Of a DNA stretch of 64,000 nucleotides, positions 18,688 to 26,593 are shown one piece after another. The translations under genes were made by a program, and so were the position numbers. Position 1 is the first letter of the stretch. Every line of letters starts with the position of its first letter. The notes beneath the pieces are model-generated. The model did no database searches. It was not told the origin of the DNA and was given only the letters and a program-made list of their open reading frames with translations. Source of the stretch: Antrihabitans stalagmiti (GTDB lineage Bacteria > Actinomycetota > Actinomycetes > Mycobacteriales > Mycobacteriaceae); the NCBI RefSeq assembly GCF_016482825.1, contig NZ_JAEMNV010000004.1, forward strand, positions 1 through 64,000, read 5' to 3'.

Positions 18688-18762
18688 TAGGCGGCACGCC
18701 GCTCGTGCGTCTTTTGCGACGTCAGGACCACCGAAAAGACTCACGAGCCGCGTAGCGGCCTA
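18688..18762. repeat. Stop-codon palindromic element, copy 5
   Basis: The element runs from TAG-GCGGCACGCCG, through CTCGTGCGTCTTTT with a diverged loop, to CCGAAAAGACTCACGAG, GCCGCGTAGCGGC and CTA. The CTA (18760-18762) is the TAG stop of the cholesterol-oxidase-like gene. It lies between two genes in the same direction, directly upstream of the methyltransferase start. Its central loop is the most diverged of the full copies. Confidence 0.8.
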
Positions 18763-20376
18763 CCCTCCCGAACGAAGAATCGCCTCGATGTTGCGTTCGG
18801 CGAGAGCGGCGATCGTGAGCGACGGATTGGCTGTGGCTGTACTGCCTGGGATCGCGGCACCGTCGAGGACGTAAAGACCCGGCTGACCGTGCACCCGACC
18901 CACGTTGTCGGTCGCCTTGCCGAGCACCGCTCCGCCGAGGGGGTGCGCTGTGAAGTTCGCGTTCGCTGCGTAGCCGATCGCGTCGTATTCGACGAGGGAC
19001 CCACCACGTTCGGCGATCCGATGATTGACCGCCTCCGCCGACGCCCGTGCTGCGTCGTTGCCGTTGGTCGGCCAGTCGACGGTGACCGATCCGTCGGTCG
19101 CGTTGTAGCCGAACCTGCCGCGCGTCGGGTCGAGCACGATACCGAGCGAGGCCAGTGCGCCGACATCGATGGGAATGCCTGGTATAAACCAGTTTTCGAG
19201 CGTTGTGGGCAGTTGGGAATCGTCGTAGACGCGGCTCGCGCAGGGCGCGCCCTGGCCGTTGCCCGCGATCGAACTCGCACCGCGGGCCAGGACGACGTCA
19301 CCGTTGGTGCCCCACCCCTCACCGATATGTTCGTTGAGGTTCGGCAGGGTTCCGGTCGCGCGTGCCCGCACAAGCAGTTCGGTGGTGCCGATCGAACCCG
19401 CACCGAGGTAGACGCGGTCGGCGGTCAACGTTCGCCGACCGAGTACATCTCCGGTCGGTGCCAGCTTGGTGATCTCGATCGTGAATCGATCGCCGTCCCT
19501 GCCGATCGAGTCGACCCGATGGCCCGGGAAAACCGCGGCCTTGCCGGTGTCGCGCGCCTGCTGCAGGTAGTTGCGGTCGAGGTCGAACTTGGCGCCGTTG
19601 GAATTGCCGAGGTTGCTGCGGGCCGCGGTTGCCGAGGGTCGGCTCCTGCCCGCGAGTTCGCCGCGGACGATGTCCCAGTCGAAGATCGAATCGACGGGCA
19701 CCGGTGTGTAGCCGGCCTTCCTCGCTTGCTCGTCCCAAGCCCGCGAATGTGCGAACGGTGCCGACCCGTACAGGTCGGCGGGGATCGGGGAGAGGCGAAG
19801 CATGTCGCGGACCCGCGGGAAGTAGCGGCTGGTCAGCTCGTTGTAGTCGACCGAGCCACCGAAAACGGAGTCGAACAAGGCTTTGGGAGGAGCGACCATC
19901 GCGCCGGTGAAGATCACCGAACCGCCGCCCACGGCTGCGGCTCGCCAGACGTCGATGCCTGGGTAGGAGGTGCAGTCGAGGACGCCGCCGAAACTGTCGA
20001 AGAATACTGGGACCTTGGTGACGCCGGTGAAGCTGGTGCGATGCCAGAATCCGCGGCCATCCGGCAGATCGTCACCGGTGAAGATCTCGCGCCACGGATC
20101 ATTTGGCCAGCGTGAACCGCGTTCGAGGACGGTCGTCTGCGTGCCTGCCTGAGCGAGTCGCAGTGCGCCGACCGCACCGCCGAACCCGGACCCGATGACG
20201 AGGGCCTCACTGTGCTCGGGAGGGTCGGGTAGCGGTGCGAATATCTCCGGGACCCACGACCGAAAAAGTGGGGTCCACGGACCTTCTGCCTGCGCGTGCG
20301 CTGCGAACGCAACCCCCGAGCCGACCGCCGCGGTCGACGCGGCTGCGGCCATCAGAAATTGGCGTCTGTTCAGCAA
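18760..20376 (-). CDS. Tat-exported GMC oxidoreductase, cholesterol-oxidase-like (class I)
   Basis: The 538-residue FAD enzyme has a twin-arginine signal (NRRQFLMAAAAS). The FAD-binding motif is VIGSGFGGAVGALRLAQAG, and the body matches Streptomyces ChoA closely (LGAGSIGTTELLVRARATG, HPLGGAVLGKATD). The catalytic His (AHPLGG) and Asn (ANPSLTIAALAERN) of ChoA are kept. By eye, the ChoA active-site Glu aligns with Asp (VYDDSQLP), which may alter the isomerisation step. The start is TTG 20376, supported by GGAGG seven bases upstream. It follows alkB by 68 bp in the same direction, so an oxidase for sterols or other alcohols is possible. Confidence 0.85.
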   Translation of the reverse strand: MLNRRQFLMAAAASTAAVGSGVAFAAHAQAEGPWTPLFRSWVPEIFAPLPDPPEHSEALVIGSGFGGAVGALRLAQAGTQTTVLERGSRWPNDPWREIFTGDDLPDGRGFWHRTSFTGVTKVPVFFDSFGGVLDCTSYPGIDVWRAAAVGGGSVIFTGAMVAPPKALFDSVFGGSVDYNELTSRYFPRVRDMLRLSPIPADLYGSAPFAHSRAWDEQARKAGYTPVPVDSIFDWDIVRGELAGRSRPSATAARSNLGNSNGAKFDLDRNYLQQARDTGKAAVFPGHRVDSIGRDGDRFTIEITKLAPTGDVLGRRTLTADRVYLGAGSIGTTELLVRARATGTLPNLNEHIGEGWGTNGDVVLARGASSIAGNGQGAPCASRVYDDSQLPTTLENWFIPGIPIDVGALASLGIVLDPTRGRFGYNATDGSVTVDWPTNGNDAARASAEAVNHRIAERGGSLVEYDAIGYAANANFTAHPLGGAVLGKATDNVGRVHGQPGLYVLDGAAIPGSTATANPSLTIAALAERNIEAILRSGG

Positions 20377-20444
20377 GCTGGTGCCTCCGCGTCCGATCCG
20401 TCAACCGGATTCCCACGGGCGGCAATCAGGTTCCACCAGGGAGG

Positions 20445-21653
20445 TTATACGGGCACGGCCGCGCGAGGGTGCTCGACCGCCGCGTCGACACGATCGTCGT
20501 CGCTGTAACCGTGTGCGGTCAGGATGCGCTTGCGCGCCGACGGCAGGATGTTGGTCCGTCGAACGTCGCCGTCGTAGTGCGCGAGAACCAGCGGGTCCAT
20601 AACCCGTCGCCAGAGCGGAGGAAACAGTGCGAGTACGACCATGGTTGCGTAGCCGGCGGGCAACTGAGGTGCTTCGTCGCTGGTCCGCAGGGTTTGGTAG
20701 CGCCGCGTCGGATTGGCGTGATGGTCGCTGTGGCGCTGCAGGTGGAAGAGCAGCACGTTGGTGACGATGCGGTCGCTGTTCCAGCTGTGCTTGGGTGCGC
20801 AGTGCTCGTAGCGTCCGTTGCTCTTGCGTTCGCGTAGCAGACCGTAGTGCTCGACGTAGTTGACGGCCTCGAGGAGGCCGAACGCGATCACGGCGTTGAT
20901 CAGTAGGTACGGCGCAATCTGCCAACCGAAGGCGACGAGGAGCAACGTGAACAGCGCTGCGGTCATCGCCCACGCTTGGATGATGTTGTTTCCAGTGCTG
21001 AACCATCGGCGACCCTGGCGACGCAGCCGCTGACCTTCGAGACGGACGGCCGAGCGCATGCCACCGGCGATGGTCCGCGGTAGGAAGTGCCAGAGCGATT
21101 CGCCGAAGCGCGAGCTTGCCGGGTCGTGGGGAGTGGCGACGCGGACGTGATGGCCGCGGTTGTGCTCGACGAAGAAGTGTCCGTACGCACTCGGCGCGAG
21201 GGCGATCTTGGCAAGCCAACGTTCGTGCTTCTCGACGCGGTGGCCGAGTTCGTGGGCGGCATTGATGCCGATGCCGCTGCCGAGGCCGATGGTGACTGCG
21301 AGACCGATCTTGTCGACGACGCCGAGAGCGCTGTCGGACCAGAGGTACCCGGCGATTGCCAGGCTGATGAACTGCACGGGCAGGAAGAGGTAGGTGCACC
21401 AGCGATAGAAGCGGTCGCCGGAGAGTTCTTCGAAGGCTTCTTCGGGCGGGTTGACGCCGTCGTCGCCTGCGAAGAAATCGAGGATCGGGATGGCGACGAA
21501 GAAAACGATGGGTCCGATCCACCAGAAGATGGGCAGACCGGTGTGCAGGACAAGCTGCGACGGCAGCAGACTGCACGCAGGCGCCAGCGGACCCATGACC
21601 CACAGATAGCGCTTGCGGTCACGCCACTGCCGGGCGACCTTGGCCTTGCCCAT
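20445..21653 (-). CDS. alkB: Alkane 1-monooxygenase AlkB
   Basis: The 402-residue membrane di-iron hydroxylase inserts oxygen at the terminal carbon of n-alkanes. All histidine motifs are intact: HELGHR (134-139), EHNRGHH (163-169), NYVEHYG (265-271) and LQRHSDHH (305-312). Several membrane helices precede the first motif. ATG 21653 follows a good GGAAGG site with seven-base spacing. No rubredoxin or rubredoxin-reductase gene is adjacent and none is fused at the C-terminus, so electrons must come from elsewhere. An AT-rich upstream region with overlapping dyads suggests regulated expression. Confidence 0.96.
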   Translation of the reverse strand: MGKAKVARQWRDRKRYLWVMGPLAPACSLLPSQLVLHTGLPIFWWIGPIVFFVAIPILDFFAGDDGVNPPEEAFEELSGDRFYRWCTYLFLPVQFISLAIAGYLWSDSALGVVDKIGLAVTIGLGSGIGINAAHELGHRVEKHERWLAKIALAPSAYGHFFVEHNRGHHVRVATPHDPASSRFGESLWHFLPRTIAGGMRSAVRLEGQRLRRQGRRWFSTGNNIIQAWAMTAALFTLLLVAFGWQIAPYLLINAVIAFGLLEAVNYVEHYGLLRERKSNGRYEHCAPKHSWNSDRIVTNVLLFHLQRHSDHHANPTRRYQTLRTSDEAPQLPAGYATMVVLALFPPLWRRVMDPLVLAHYDGDVRRTNILPSARKRILTAHGYSDDDRVDAAVEHPRAAVPV

Positions 21654-21677
21654 CGAATTTCCTTCCAAAAACAAACC

Positions 21678-21701
21678 GAAAGATTGCTTTCAAATATGAA
21701 A
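21678..21701 (-). promoter_or_regulatory. Overlapping dyads in the alkB promoter region
   Basis: GAAAG-ATTG-CTTTC (21678-21691) and TTTCA-AATA-TGAAA (21688-21701) overlap, about 25 bp before the alkB start, in a stretch much richer in A/T than its surroundings. They look like a repressor or activator operator. No regulator gene is adjacent. The rest of the gap 21654-21898 shows only the terminator of the SDR gene. Confidence 0.45.
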
Positions 21702-21851
21702 CCAATAGTTAGTTCGTTTTGGGGCGAAAACTGTTAACTGGACAGGTGATCTGTGCTAGATCCCACCTCGGCGTCTGACGGTGGCCAATATCACACCACG
21801 ATGTTTTCTCCACCGCAGGTCACAGCGCTGGCCGGAGTCGTGAAACACAAA

Positions 21852-21879
21852 AGGTGCGGGCGACGAATCGCCCGCACCT
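21852..21879 (-). terminator. Intrinsic terminator of the SDR gene
   Basis: A perfect 12-bp stem, AGGTGCGGGCGA with TCGCCCGCACCT, closes a 4-base loop and is followed on the minus strand by TTTTGTGTTTC. It starts 20 bp after the SDR stop codon. It separates the SDR from the alkB transcription unit. Confidence 0.9.
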
Positions 21880-21898
21880 GTTGTCTGTCGCTGAATCG

Positions 21899-22666
21899 TT
21901 ACCTCGGCGCCATCCGAAGAGCGCCGTCCATACGGATCGTCTCGCCGTTGAGGTAGTCGTGCTCGACGATCATCTGCGCAAGCTGCGCGTACTCCGTCGG
22001 CTGTGCGAGACGCGACGGGAACGGCACGCCGGCCTCGAGCCCCTTGCGGTATTCGGGAGTGACGCCCGCGAGCATCGGGGTGTCGACGATGCCGGGAGCG
22101 ATCGTGTTGACGCGGATGCCGAACTGCGCGAGATCGCGCGCGGCAGGGATGGTCATGCCGTGCACGCCACCCTTGGATGCGGAGTACGCGATCTGACCGA
22201 CCTGGCCCTCGAATGCTGCAACCGATGCGGTGTTGATGACGACACCACGCTGACCCGACTCGTCGACCACGTCGGTCTTCGAGATGGCGTCGGCCGCGAG
22301 TCGCATGACGTTGAAGGTTCCGAGCAGGTTGATCGTGATGACCTTGCGGAACAGTTCGAGATCGTGCGGGCCGTGCTTGGAAAGGATGCGACCGGCCCAA
22401 CCGACACCTGCGCAGTTGACGACGATGCGCAGCGGCACACCGGAGGCAACGATCTGGTCGACAGCGGCCTTGACCTCGTCGCCGTTGCTCACGTCGGCTG
22501 CGATGAGGGTGACACCCGCAGGAACGCTGTCGCCTGCACGCTCGATCGAATCCGCAAGGTCGAGGCCGAACACTGTCGCACCGGCGTCGGCAAGGCGCTT
22601 GGCAGTTGCCGCGCCGAGACCCGAGGCACCGCCGGTTACCAGCGCTGCGCTTCCCGAAATTTCCAC
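21899..22666 (-). CDS. SDR-family dehydrogenase (3-hydroxyacyl-CoA dehydrogenase type II-like)
   Basis: The 255-residue short-chain dehydrogenase has the NAD-binding motif TGGASGLGAATAKRL, the NCAGVG motif and the catalytic Ser-Tyr-Lys in NTASVAAFEGQVGQIAYSASK. The sequence resembles the HSD17B10-type 3-hydroxyacyl-CoA dehydrogenases (long insert near SKTDVVDESGQRG, end MDGALRM). These act on 3-hydroxyacyl-CoA in beta-oxidation or on hydroxysteroids. GTG 22666 is the start. Its closeness to alkB and a sterol-oxidase-like gene fits lipid or hydrocarbon breakdown, but its own terminator shows it is a separate unit. Confidence 0.88.
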   Translation of the reverse strand: MEISGSAALVTGGASGLGAATAKRLADAGATVFGLDLADSIERAGDSVPAGVTLIAADVSNGDEVKAAVDQIVASGVPLRIVVNCAGVGWAGRILSKHGPHDLELFRKVITINLLGTFNVMRLAADAISKTDVVDESGQRGVVINTASVAAFEGQVGQIAYSASKGGVHGMTIPAARDLAQFGIRVNTIAPGIVDTPMLAGVTPEYRKGLEAGVPFPSRLAQPTEYAQLAQMIVEHDYLNGETIRMDGALRMAPR

Positions 22667-22771
22667 TAGTTCAACCTCTCTTCCGGCGACCGTCCTTGGC
22701 CACCACGATTGACAGCACCATAACCTGCACGAGCAGATGCCGATTTGGCGCGGGGCGTTACCGACCGGTAG

Positions 22772-23143
22772 CTATTCGGGGCGGTGACATACCGCTTCGA
22801 CGTTGTTGCCGTCGGGATCGCGGACGAAGGCACCGTAGTAGTTCGAGTGGTATTCCGGCCAGACCCGAGGCTCGTGCAGCACTTCGGCGCCCGCCTCGAC
22901 CGCAGCATCGAAAAATGCAACGACCGTGTCGCGATCCTGCGCCTGGAAAGCGATGTGGGCTTCGCGGAAACCCTCACCGCTGGTCTGCGGACCCAGCCAG
23001 AAGTCTGGCATCGGTGGGACGCCGTAGCCGATCACCTCGCCGAAATCCATCAGTCTCACACCGCCGAGCGGGGCGAGCACGCTGTCGTAGAACTCGGCAC
23101 TCGCGGCGACGTCGCCACATTGAATCGCCAGGTGATCCAGCAT
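22772..23143 (-). CDS. VOC-family protein (glyoxalase/dioxygenase-like)
   Basis: The 123-residue vicinal-oxygen-chelate protein shows the first metal ligand in LDHLAIQCGDV, HIAFQAQDRDTV in the middle and the C-terminal DPDGNNVEAVCH with the usual Glu. The reaction is unknown; members include glyoxalases, extradiol dioxygenases and antibiotic-binding proteins. ATG 23143 (MLDHLAI) is preferred to the TTG two codons earlier. It ends 105 bp before the SDR gene and starts 9 bp after the adenylate cyclase stop, in the same direction. Confidence 0.85.
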   Translation of the reverse strand: MLDHLAIQCGDVAASAEFYDSVLAPLGGVRLMDFGEVIGYGVPPMPDFWLGPQTSGEGFREAHIAFQAQDRDTVVAFFDAAVEAGAEVLHEPRVWPEYHSNYYGAFVRDPDGNNVEAVCHRPE

Positions 23144-23152
23144 GTGCAAACT

Positions 23153-24661
23153 CTAATCCGGCTCGGCGCTCGGTTCGGCGTAAACGGTTCGCGACGTGCG
23201 GCCCCGCAATTTCGTAGACCCTCGGGACGCCCAGTGCGCAGCTTCCTCGGGCGCCGCGGACCAGACGGCCTGACGCGCAGCAAGGATCCGGCTCTTGCGG
23301 TCCTTCGCAAGTTCGGTGAGGCGCGCCGCCTCGTTCACCGGGTCGCCGATCACCGTGTACTCGTAGCGGTGCTCCGCACCGATGTTGCCTGCGAACACCG
23401 AGCCGTGCGAGACGCCGATCCCGAAGTCGACTGCCGTCAACGCTCGCAGCGCGGTCCGCAGCGCACGTGCCGTCGCGAGTGCGGCACCTGCGGGATCGTC
23501 GATCTCCTGGGGTGCGCCGAAGATCGCAAGCGCGGCGTCACCGGTGAACTTGTTGATCAGGCCTTCGTGCTCGTCGACAGCCGTGACGACGATGTGGAAG
23601 AAGTCGTTGAGCACGTCCGCGACCTCGGTCGGCGGATGCGTCGCAGCCAACGTCGTCGATCCCGCAAGGTCGATGAACAGGACGGCAACGACCCGAACGT
23701 CACCACCGAGCGTCGGTTCCTCTTCCATCGCGCGGCTCGCAACGTGTTGCCCGACGTGTTTGCCGAACAGGTCCTGCAGGCGCTCCCGTTCCGCGACGCT
23801 CGCGACCATCTGGTTGAAGCCCATCTGCAGCCGACCGATCTCGGAGGAGTCGTAGACGCTGACGGTGACGTCGGTGTTGCCCTGCTCGACCTCACGCATG
23901 GCACGGCCGACCTCGCGGACCGGATCGGAGACGGTCTGTGCCACGAGCTGCAATCCTCGAAGGCCTGCTCCCAGCGACGTCGCGGCGAGTATGAGGATCG
24001 GTGCTTCTATCGGCGTATCCGGCGCAATGACCCACTGCGTGTACCTGTCGACGATGATCGCGCAGATCGCGGTCGTCGGAATCGCGGTACACAGCGCCCA
24101 GGTTGCGATCAGTCGTTGCATAACCCCCGGGGAGGGTCGCTGCGGCGGCGTCGCCGACATGGCGACAGCGATGATCGGACGCAGGGTCTGCTGGGTGACC
24201 AGATAACCGAGGCAGGCGATCGCGGCACCACCGAACACGACGCCGAGTGCGATCAGAGCAAGCGTGCGGAGTCCGGAGTGCAGGTTCAGGAAGAAGATTG
24301 CGGCGCCGCCGATGAACCACATGCCGACGTGGACGAGGGTCTGGCGCAGCGGTATGTCGAGTGCGGCATACGCCTGACCCTCGGTCGGCGTCTCGCCCTT
24401 CGAATACCAGACGAGGGCAGGAACGACGAAGGTCGTCGTACATACCGCGGCGACGATCAGGCTGCCGGTCAGTACCAACGTTCCGGTGGCGATGTTGCGA
24501 ACCGTGAACAGGTCCTGCGTGACGGACTCCTTGCCCCGTGACAGCAGCGCGATGATCGCGAGGACTTCGATCGCACCGATGACGTAGGCGCTGAGAATGC
24601 CGACCGAATACCGCACACGCAGCAGGAATGCTCTGCGTTTCCAGTCGGCGGGCGGATTCAT
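23153..24661 (-). CDS. Membrane class III adenylate cyclase with HAMP domain
   Basis: The 502-residue enzyme is built like the Rv1318c/Rv3645 group of mycobacterial cyclases. It has six membrane helices (about 15-245), a HAMP linker (about 245-300) and a catalytic domain (about 330-485). The metal Asp residues are in FIDLAGST and FTGDAALAIFG. The adenine-selecting Lys and Asp are in INKFTGD and YTVIGDPVNEAARL, which also holds the transition-state Asn and Arg. All catalytic residues appear intact, so it should make cAMP from ATP as a homodimer. The membrane part probably senses lipid or membrane state (inference). Confidence 0.94.
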   Translation of the reverse strand: MNPPADWKRRAFLLRVRYSVGILSAYVIGAIEVLAIIALLSRGKESVTQDLFTVRNIATGTLVLTGSLIVAAVCTTTFVVPALVWYSKGETPTEGQAYAALDIPLRQTLVHVGMWFIGGAAIFFLNLHSGLRTLALIALGVVFGGAAIACLGYLVTQQTLRPIIAVAMSATPPQRPSPGVMQRLIATWALCTAIPTTAICAIIVDRYTQWVIAPDTPIEAPILILAATSLGAGLRGLQLVAQTVSDPVREVGRAMREVEQGNTDVTVSVYDSSEIGRLQMGFNQMVASVAERERLQDLFGKHVGQHVASRAMEEEPTLGGDVRVVAVLFIDLAGSTTLAATHPPTEVADVLNDFFHIVVTAVDEHEGLINKFTGDAALAIFGAPQEIDDPAGAALATARALRTALRALTAVDFGIGVSHGSVFAGNIGAEHRYEYTVIGDPVNEAARLTELAKDRKSRILAARQAVWSAAPEEAAHWASRGSTKLRGRTSRTVYAEPSAEPD

Positions 24662-24808
24662 GTCCTCTGTCTATCACCGACCGACGTCACAACACTGCCC
24701 GTCCGAAGAACCGCTCGAAACGGATCTCGGACGCCCACGCTGGGCAAATCCGGGTCAGAGCGAATCAGGCGGGGTGTGCGACGTGTCCGACGTCACGGAA
24801 GTAGACCC

Positions 24809-26536
24809 CTACCTGCGTCGCAGTTTGCGCAAACGGTCGAGTCGGCGTGGTGCGGGAGGTTGTGGAGGACCCGTCAGCGGCAGCGTTGCGGTGCGGCGCA
24901 GCAGCTGTTGCCCGTTGTCGACGTAGGCGTGGTCGACCTCGAGCGTGGCCTCCCGGCCGGAGATGACGACGGTCATCACGCCGTTCTCGAACCACGGTCC
25001 GTTGTCGATCTCCCAGTCGATGTCGACGTCGGCTACGCCCGCGGATTTGGCCATACGATGGGTCAGCCACCGGACTGCCCTCGTCTTCATTGCGCGGTTG
25101 GCGACGCGAATGGACTTCTCCAGCGGATTCCGGAACGGCGACATCGTGAGCTGATGGATGGCAGGTTCCTGCGGATCGACGCCCGGCAGCGTTGCACGCG
25201 CTGTGTAGGAGCAGTGAACGTCGCCCGCCAACATGAGGATCGTCGCCGGGGTGTGCTCGGAACGGGAGATCTTGGCCAGCATGTCGACGACGATTCCGAA
25301 CGATGACCGGAATGCCGCCCAGTGCTCCAGGTCGACGTCACGTCTGATCTTCTCGCCGACTCGTTGGAATCGGCGTCCCCATGCCCCGCCCGCAACAGCT
25401 TCGTTCCACCCTTCCAGATGATGAATGCCCTGGGCCATGAGGAAGGGCAGTGTCGTCGCAACAAGTAGATGGTCGAAATTTTGGCCGGGTGCTGGTGTGC
25501 TCGCCTTCTCCTCCAGCCAGGCGCGTTCGGCATGGTCGACGATGCCGCGATCCTGCGGATCGAGTCGACGCGAACAGCGCGCATCGACGGCAAGCATCCG
25601 AATCCCCAGATGCTCGTTGCCGAAGTCGCGATGAAAACTCCAGCGCGCGCTGTCCGGTTCGGAATCCGATCGCCACGCGAACGCGTCGAGTTCGGCGGAT
25701 CGCTCGGCGTCGGAGATATCGGATCGGACCATCGCCCACGTGCTGTCGTTTTCGAGTTCGGCGGGCGACAGATTGCCGAGGTGCTGATAGATCCAGTACG
25801 ACCCGAAAGCGCCCCGCACGCGGTCGGGCCACCACGGCTCGTTGGTGATCCAATCTCGCCACTGCTGCGAGGTGTTCCAGTCGTCACGCAGATCGTGATC
25901 GTCGAGCAGCATGCAGGTCGGGACCGTCGAGAACAGCCACCGGATCGGTTCGGGGGTCCAGCTGTCGGCGTAGAGCCAGGTGTATTCCTCGAAGTTGCCG
26001 ATCTCTTTGCGTACCTCGTCCCAACTCGCCGGCAGATTCTCGTGCGCGACCGTCAGCCTGGCGGCGAGCGCGTCCGACGGCGTGTCCGCGTAGACCTGGT
26101 CCCCGCCGAGGAACATTGCGTCCGGCCACTCCTCGTAGGGCGCCGTTGCCATTCGCTCGGCCAACGCCGCCAGAGCGTCGGCGCCGAAGCGCTTCAGGCC
26201 ATCGTCGTCGAAAGGTGCGCTGCGGCGGCACGATCCGAACGCGAGGCGAAACGTCTCGTCATCACGGAAGGTCCGCATGACGCTCGGCGGAAAGCGTGAA
26301 TCGGGTTCGGGCCACACCTGATCGGCGTCCAGCCGAACGGTGTAGGGCGTCTGCGAACCGGGTTGCAACCCCTCGATGATCACGAGTGCGAAGTGGTGGC
26401 CGTGCACGGTCCACGTGCGGGCTGTGCAACCGAGTACTTCGACCTCGCAGGGTTGGTCGGTTTCGACCCAGACCGTCGCACGAGTGGTGTCCACATAACG
26501 AAGGAGTGGCCCGACGACCAGTGCAGCGTTCGACAT
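24809..26536 (-). CDS. PhoD-like metallophosphatase (alkaline phosphatase D family)
   Basis: The 575-residue protein has an N-terminal fibronectin-like region (about 1-100) and a PhoD-type metallophosphatase core. Metal motifs are FGSCRRS, LGGDQVYAD, LLDDHDLRDDW and LAGDVHCSY. There is no signal peptide, unlike secreted PhoD, so it probably works in the cytoplasm. The substrate is not known. A 147-bp gap to the cyclase gene (24662-24808) shows no gene. It is divergent from the Spo0M-TerD fusion, with 57 bp between the starts. Confidence 0.88.
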   Translation of the reverse strand: MSNAALVVGPLLRYVDTTRATVWVETDQPCEVEVLGCTARTWTVHGHHFALVIIEGLQPGSQTPYTVRLDADQVWPEPDSRFPPSVMRTFRDDETFRLAFGSCRRSAPFDDDGLKRFGADALAALAERMATAPYEEWPDAMFLGGDQVYADTPSDALAARLTVAHENLPASWDEVRKEIGNFEEYTWLYADSWTPEPIRWLFSTVPTCMLLDDHDLRDDWNTSQQWRDWITNEPWWPDRVRGAFGSYWIYQHLGNLSPAELENDSTWAMVRSDISDAERSAELDAFAWRSDSEPDSARWSFHRDFGNEHLGIRMLAVDARCSRRLDPQDRGIVDHAERAWLEEKASTPAPGQNFDHLLVATTLPFLMAQGIHHLEGWNEAVAGGAWGRRFQRVGEKIRRDVDLEHWAAFRSSFGIVVDMLAKISRSEHTPATILMLAGDVHCSYTARATLPGVDPQEPAIHQLTMSPFRNPLEKSIRVANRAMKTRAVRWLTHRMAKSAGVADVDIDWEIDNGPWFENGVMTVVISGREATLEVDHAYVDNGQQLLRRTATLPLTGPPQPPAPRRLDRLRKLRRR

Positions 26537-26593
26537 AGCCAGAGGCTAGTCGAATTGTCCCTTCCGGGTAGGCCGGCCTGGGTAGGGTGGCCT

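Noticed and set aside
18678-18731. N-terminal extension of the methyltransferase
   Set aside because: The 18 codons are read from palindromic element copy 5; homology and layout begin at ATG 18677.
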